DNA of 45,300 bases, taken from the IMG/VR virus record IMGVR_UViG_3300025000_000174, positions 1 to 45,300 of that record. One strand, 5' to 3'. The stretch comes from a virus. Each line of letters opens with the position of its first letter. Positions within the stretch are counted from its first letter, which is position 1. The notes beneath the pieces were generated by a model that saw only the letters and a list, made by a program, of their open reading frames with translations, searched no databases and was not told where the DNA came from. This document shows, piece by piece, positions 44,515 through 45,300 of the stretch. Made by a program: the position numbers and the translations under genes.

Positions 44515-45014
44515 AGGGCTTTGGAAGAATCTTACTTATTGCTTTGTTGTTTATTGCTTCTGCGGCTTTAGCAAATAATGATCCAGGTGGATGGAAGGGC
44601 GCCAAGTGGGGCATGACAGCTACTGAAATAAAAAAGGTTATGCCAAACCTAACTGATGGGAGGACCGTTGGTGGTGAAGATATTTTGCATTTAGATTCTG
44701 TAAATATTGATGAATATATTTTCGATGCTTCGTTGTTCTTTGATAAGAATGGAAAACTTTCTACAGCAAATTTAATGTCCTCCGTCGAGGGGGAAAAAGA
44801 AAAACAATTTCAAAAGATTAAGCAGCTATTGAGCGAAAAATATGGTGAACCAAAATTTGCCAACAGACATCAACCTTTTCGAGGAACATTTGAAGATATT
44901 TCATCCTGGATGTTGCCGACAACAAAGATTGAGCTGAGATACTCTGCAATATATTCTGTGGATTACCATGTTATAACAGTTATTTATTCGATGAATACAG
45001 ACAGCGGCTTATAA
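44511..45014 (+). CDS. Secreted cargo protein co-transcribed with the repressor
   Basis: The ATG overlaps the repressor stop (ATGA). The 167-aa product starts MKGFGRILLIALLFIASAAL then ANN, a signal peptide. The mature part has GGWKGAKWGMTATEIKKVMP, a phrase seen in small periplasmic proteins, then IKQLLSEKYGEPKF and ELRYSAIYSVDYHVITVIYS. The DNA is clearly more AT-rich than the neighbours, suggesting transfer. Being tied to the repressor, it should be made in the lysogen and may change the host envelope. Function unknown. Confidence 0.7.
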   Translation: MKGFGRILLIALLFIASAALANNDPGGWKGAKWGMTATEIKKVMPNLTDGRTVGGEDILHLDSVNIDEYIFDASLFFDKNGKLSTANLMSSVEGEKEKQFQKIKQLLSEKYGEPKFANRHQPFRGTFEDISSWMLPTTKIELRYSAIYSVDYHVITVIYSMNTDSGL

Positions 45015-45022
45015 GGTGGCCC

Positions 45023-45218
45023 GACATGGTTTTTGTTTTGATGAATTCGTAAACCATCTGTCCAATTTGTCCGATTTGAATCGATCTCATCTGTCGCGGC
45101 TGAAACACTCACCAACCCTCGTCAAGTGAGTTAAGCGTCCGCTATTCAAAAGCTTCCCGCGAAATCCCATAAGATCCCGTCTTATCCCGTCACTTCGTAA
45201 ACCATCTGTCTAATCACA
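45023..45218. repeat. Transposase end-binding sites L1, L2 and possible L3
   Basis: TTCGTAAACCATCTGTC occurs at 45046-45062 and 45194-45210 (148 bp apart), the inverse of the sites at the other end with two mismatches. A partial opposite-facing copy GACATGGTTT is at 45023-45032. The wide L1-L2 gap with no gene matches Mu's left end, where HU bends the DNA. The outermost bases ACA end at 45218. Confidence 0.85.
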
Positions 45219-45300
45219 GGAGATGTTTTTCTCCCGCGGGTACGGCCTCTGCCCCGACATGGATCATGGGCAGTTCCGCTTTGCGATGGCGCTAAAGGAG
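45219..45300. other. Host DNA beyond the prophage
   Basis: About 80 bp with one open frame on plus from 45224 (MFFSRGYGLCPDMDHGQFRF) running off the window, probably part of an interrupted or adjoining host gene. The family is not recognised. Confidence 0.55.

Larger units (their letters stand above)
4..45218. mobile_element. Mu-like transposable prophage (complete, inverted map)
   Basis: Boundaries are set by matching termini. The low end reads TGTAACGCGACACATGG from base 4, and the high end read on the minus strand from 45218 gives TGTGATTAGACAGATGG; both continue into GGTTT(G/A)CGAA. Gene content and order match transposable phages: repressor, Ner, DDE transposase, AAA+ ATPase, DUF3164, GemA, Mor, lysis, gp27/28/29/30-type packaging genes, head, tail, DNA-modification gene. 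Nearly all genes are on the minus strand; only the repressor side is on plus. Tail genes are of non-contractile type. Only bases 1-3 (AAC) lie outside on the left and they do not match the first bases outside the right end (GGAGA), so the expected 5-bp target duplication is not confirmed. Confidence 0.93.

Noticed and set aside
1-45300. tRNA or rRNA genes
   Set aside because: No cloverleaf, anticodon arm or conserved rRNA stretch was seen on either strand on reading through.

Overview
The window holds one essentially complete Mu-like transposable prophage (about 4-45218) with three bases of flank on the left and about 80 bp of host DNA on the right. It reads backwards relative to Mu's standard map: the Mu 'left' (repressor/early) end is at the high coordinates and the Mu 'right' (late) end at base 4. 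The ends are recognised from matching TGT...ACA termini and 17-bp transposase-type sites: two direct copies at 12-50 and inverted copies at 45046-45062 and 45194-45210. High GC, dense Shine-Dalgarno signals, many exported or lipoprotein genes and dispersed CGGGANY heptamer arrays fit a Gram-negative delta-proteobacterial host such as a Geobacter relative. That host guess is inference; nothing in the flank proves it.

Layout from the early end (right) to the late end (left). (1) 45015-45218: transposase-binding end. (2) 44092-45014, plus strand: a cI-like HTH repressor translationally coupled to an AT-rich secreted-protein cargo gene. (3) 43870-44080: a control region with six TTTGTAAACC-type operators, an early promoter on the minus strand and a repressor promoter on the plus strand. 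(4) 43126-43836: Ner-like regulator and a puzzling pair of overlapping antisense ORFs. (5) 38829-43078: early gene, DDE transposase (MuA), target-selection ATPase (MuB) and a winged-helix protein. (6) 32371-38842: a tightly coupled chain of small early genes (HTH proteins, zinc ribbons, DUF3164, small membrane protein), then GemA and the Mor activator. (7) 29317-32371: accessory genes, including a PAPS-reductase-like gene in a cassette bounded by nested inverted repeats and carrying a frameshift. (8) 28687-29119: minus-strand terminator and a hairpin-rich gene-free region that probably contains the late promoter. (9) 27294-28686: lysis genes. (10) 21924-27292: large exported beta-helix protein, fibre-like protein, small structural and regulatory proteins. 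(11) 12101-21927: DNA packaging and head genes (Mu gp27/28/29/30/31/I-like, but with lambda-like D and E capsid proteins) and Mu gp35/36/37-like genes. (12) 1191-12085: a siphovirus-style tail (tube protein, G/GT chaperones with a TTTTTTG slippery site, 1724-aa tape measure, tail-tip protein). (13) 273-1043: a Dam-type DNA adenine methyltransferase where Mu carries mom.

No sheath, baseplate or contractile-tail gene is seen, so the virion should be a long non-contractile-tailed B3/D3112-like transposable phage. The most unusual observations are a six-repeat Kelch beta-propeller inserted in the tail-tip protein, dispersed 7-bp tandem arrays that also run into coding sequences, the inverted-repeat-bounded PAPS-reductase-like cassette, and a 100-bp tandem duplication that shifts the portal reading frame. 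The duplication and the A8 frameshift suggest the prophage may be decaying, unless either is a sequencing or assembly artefact.
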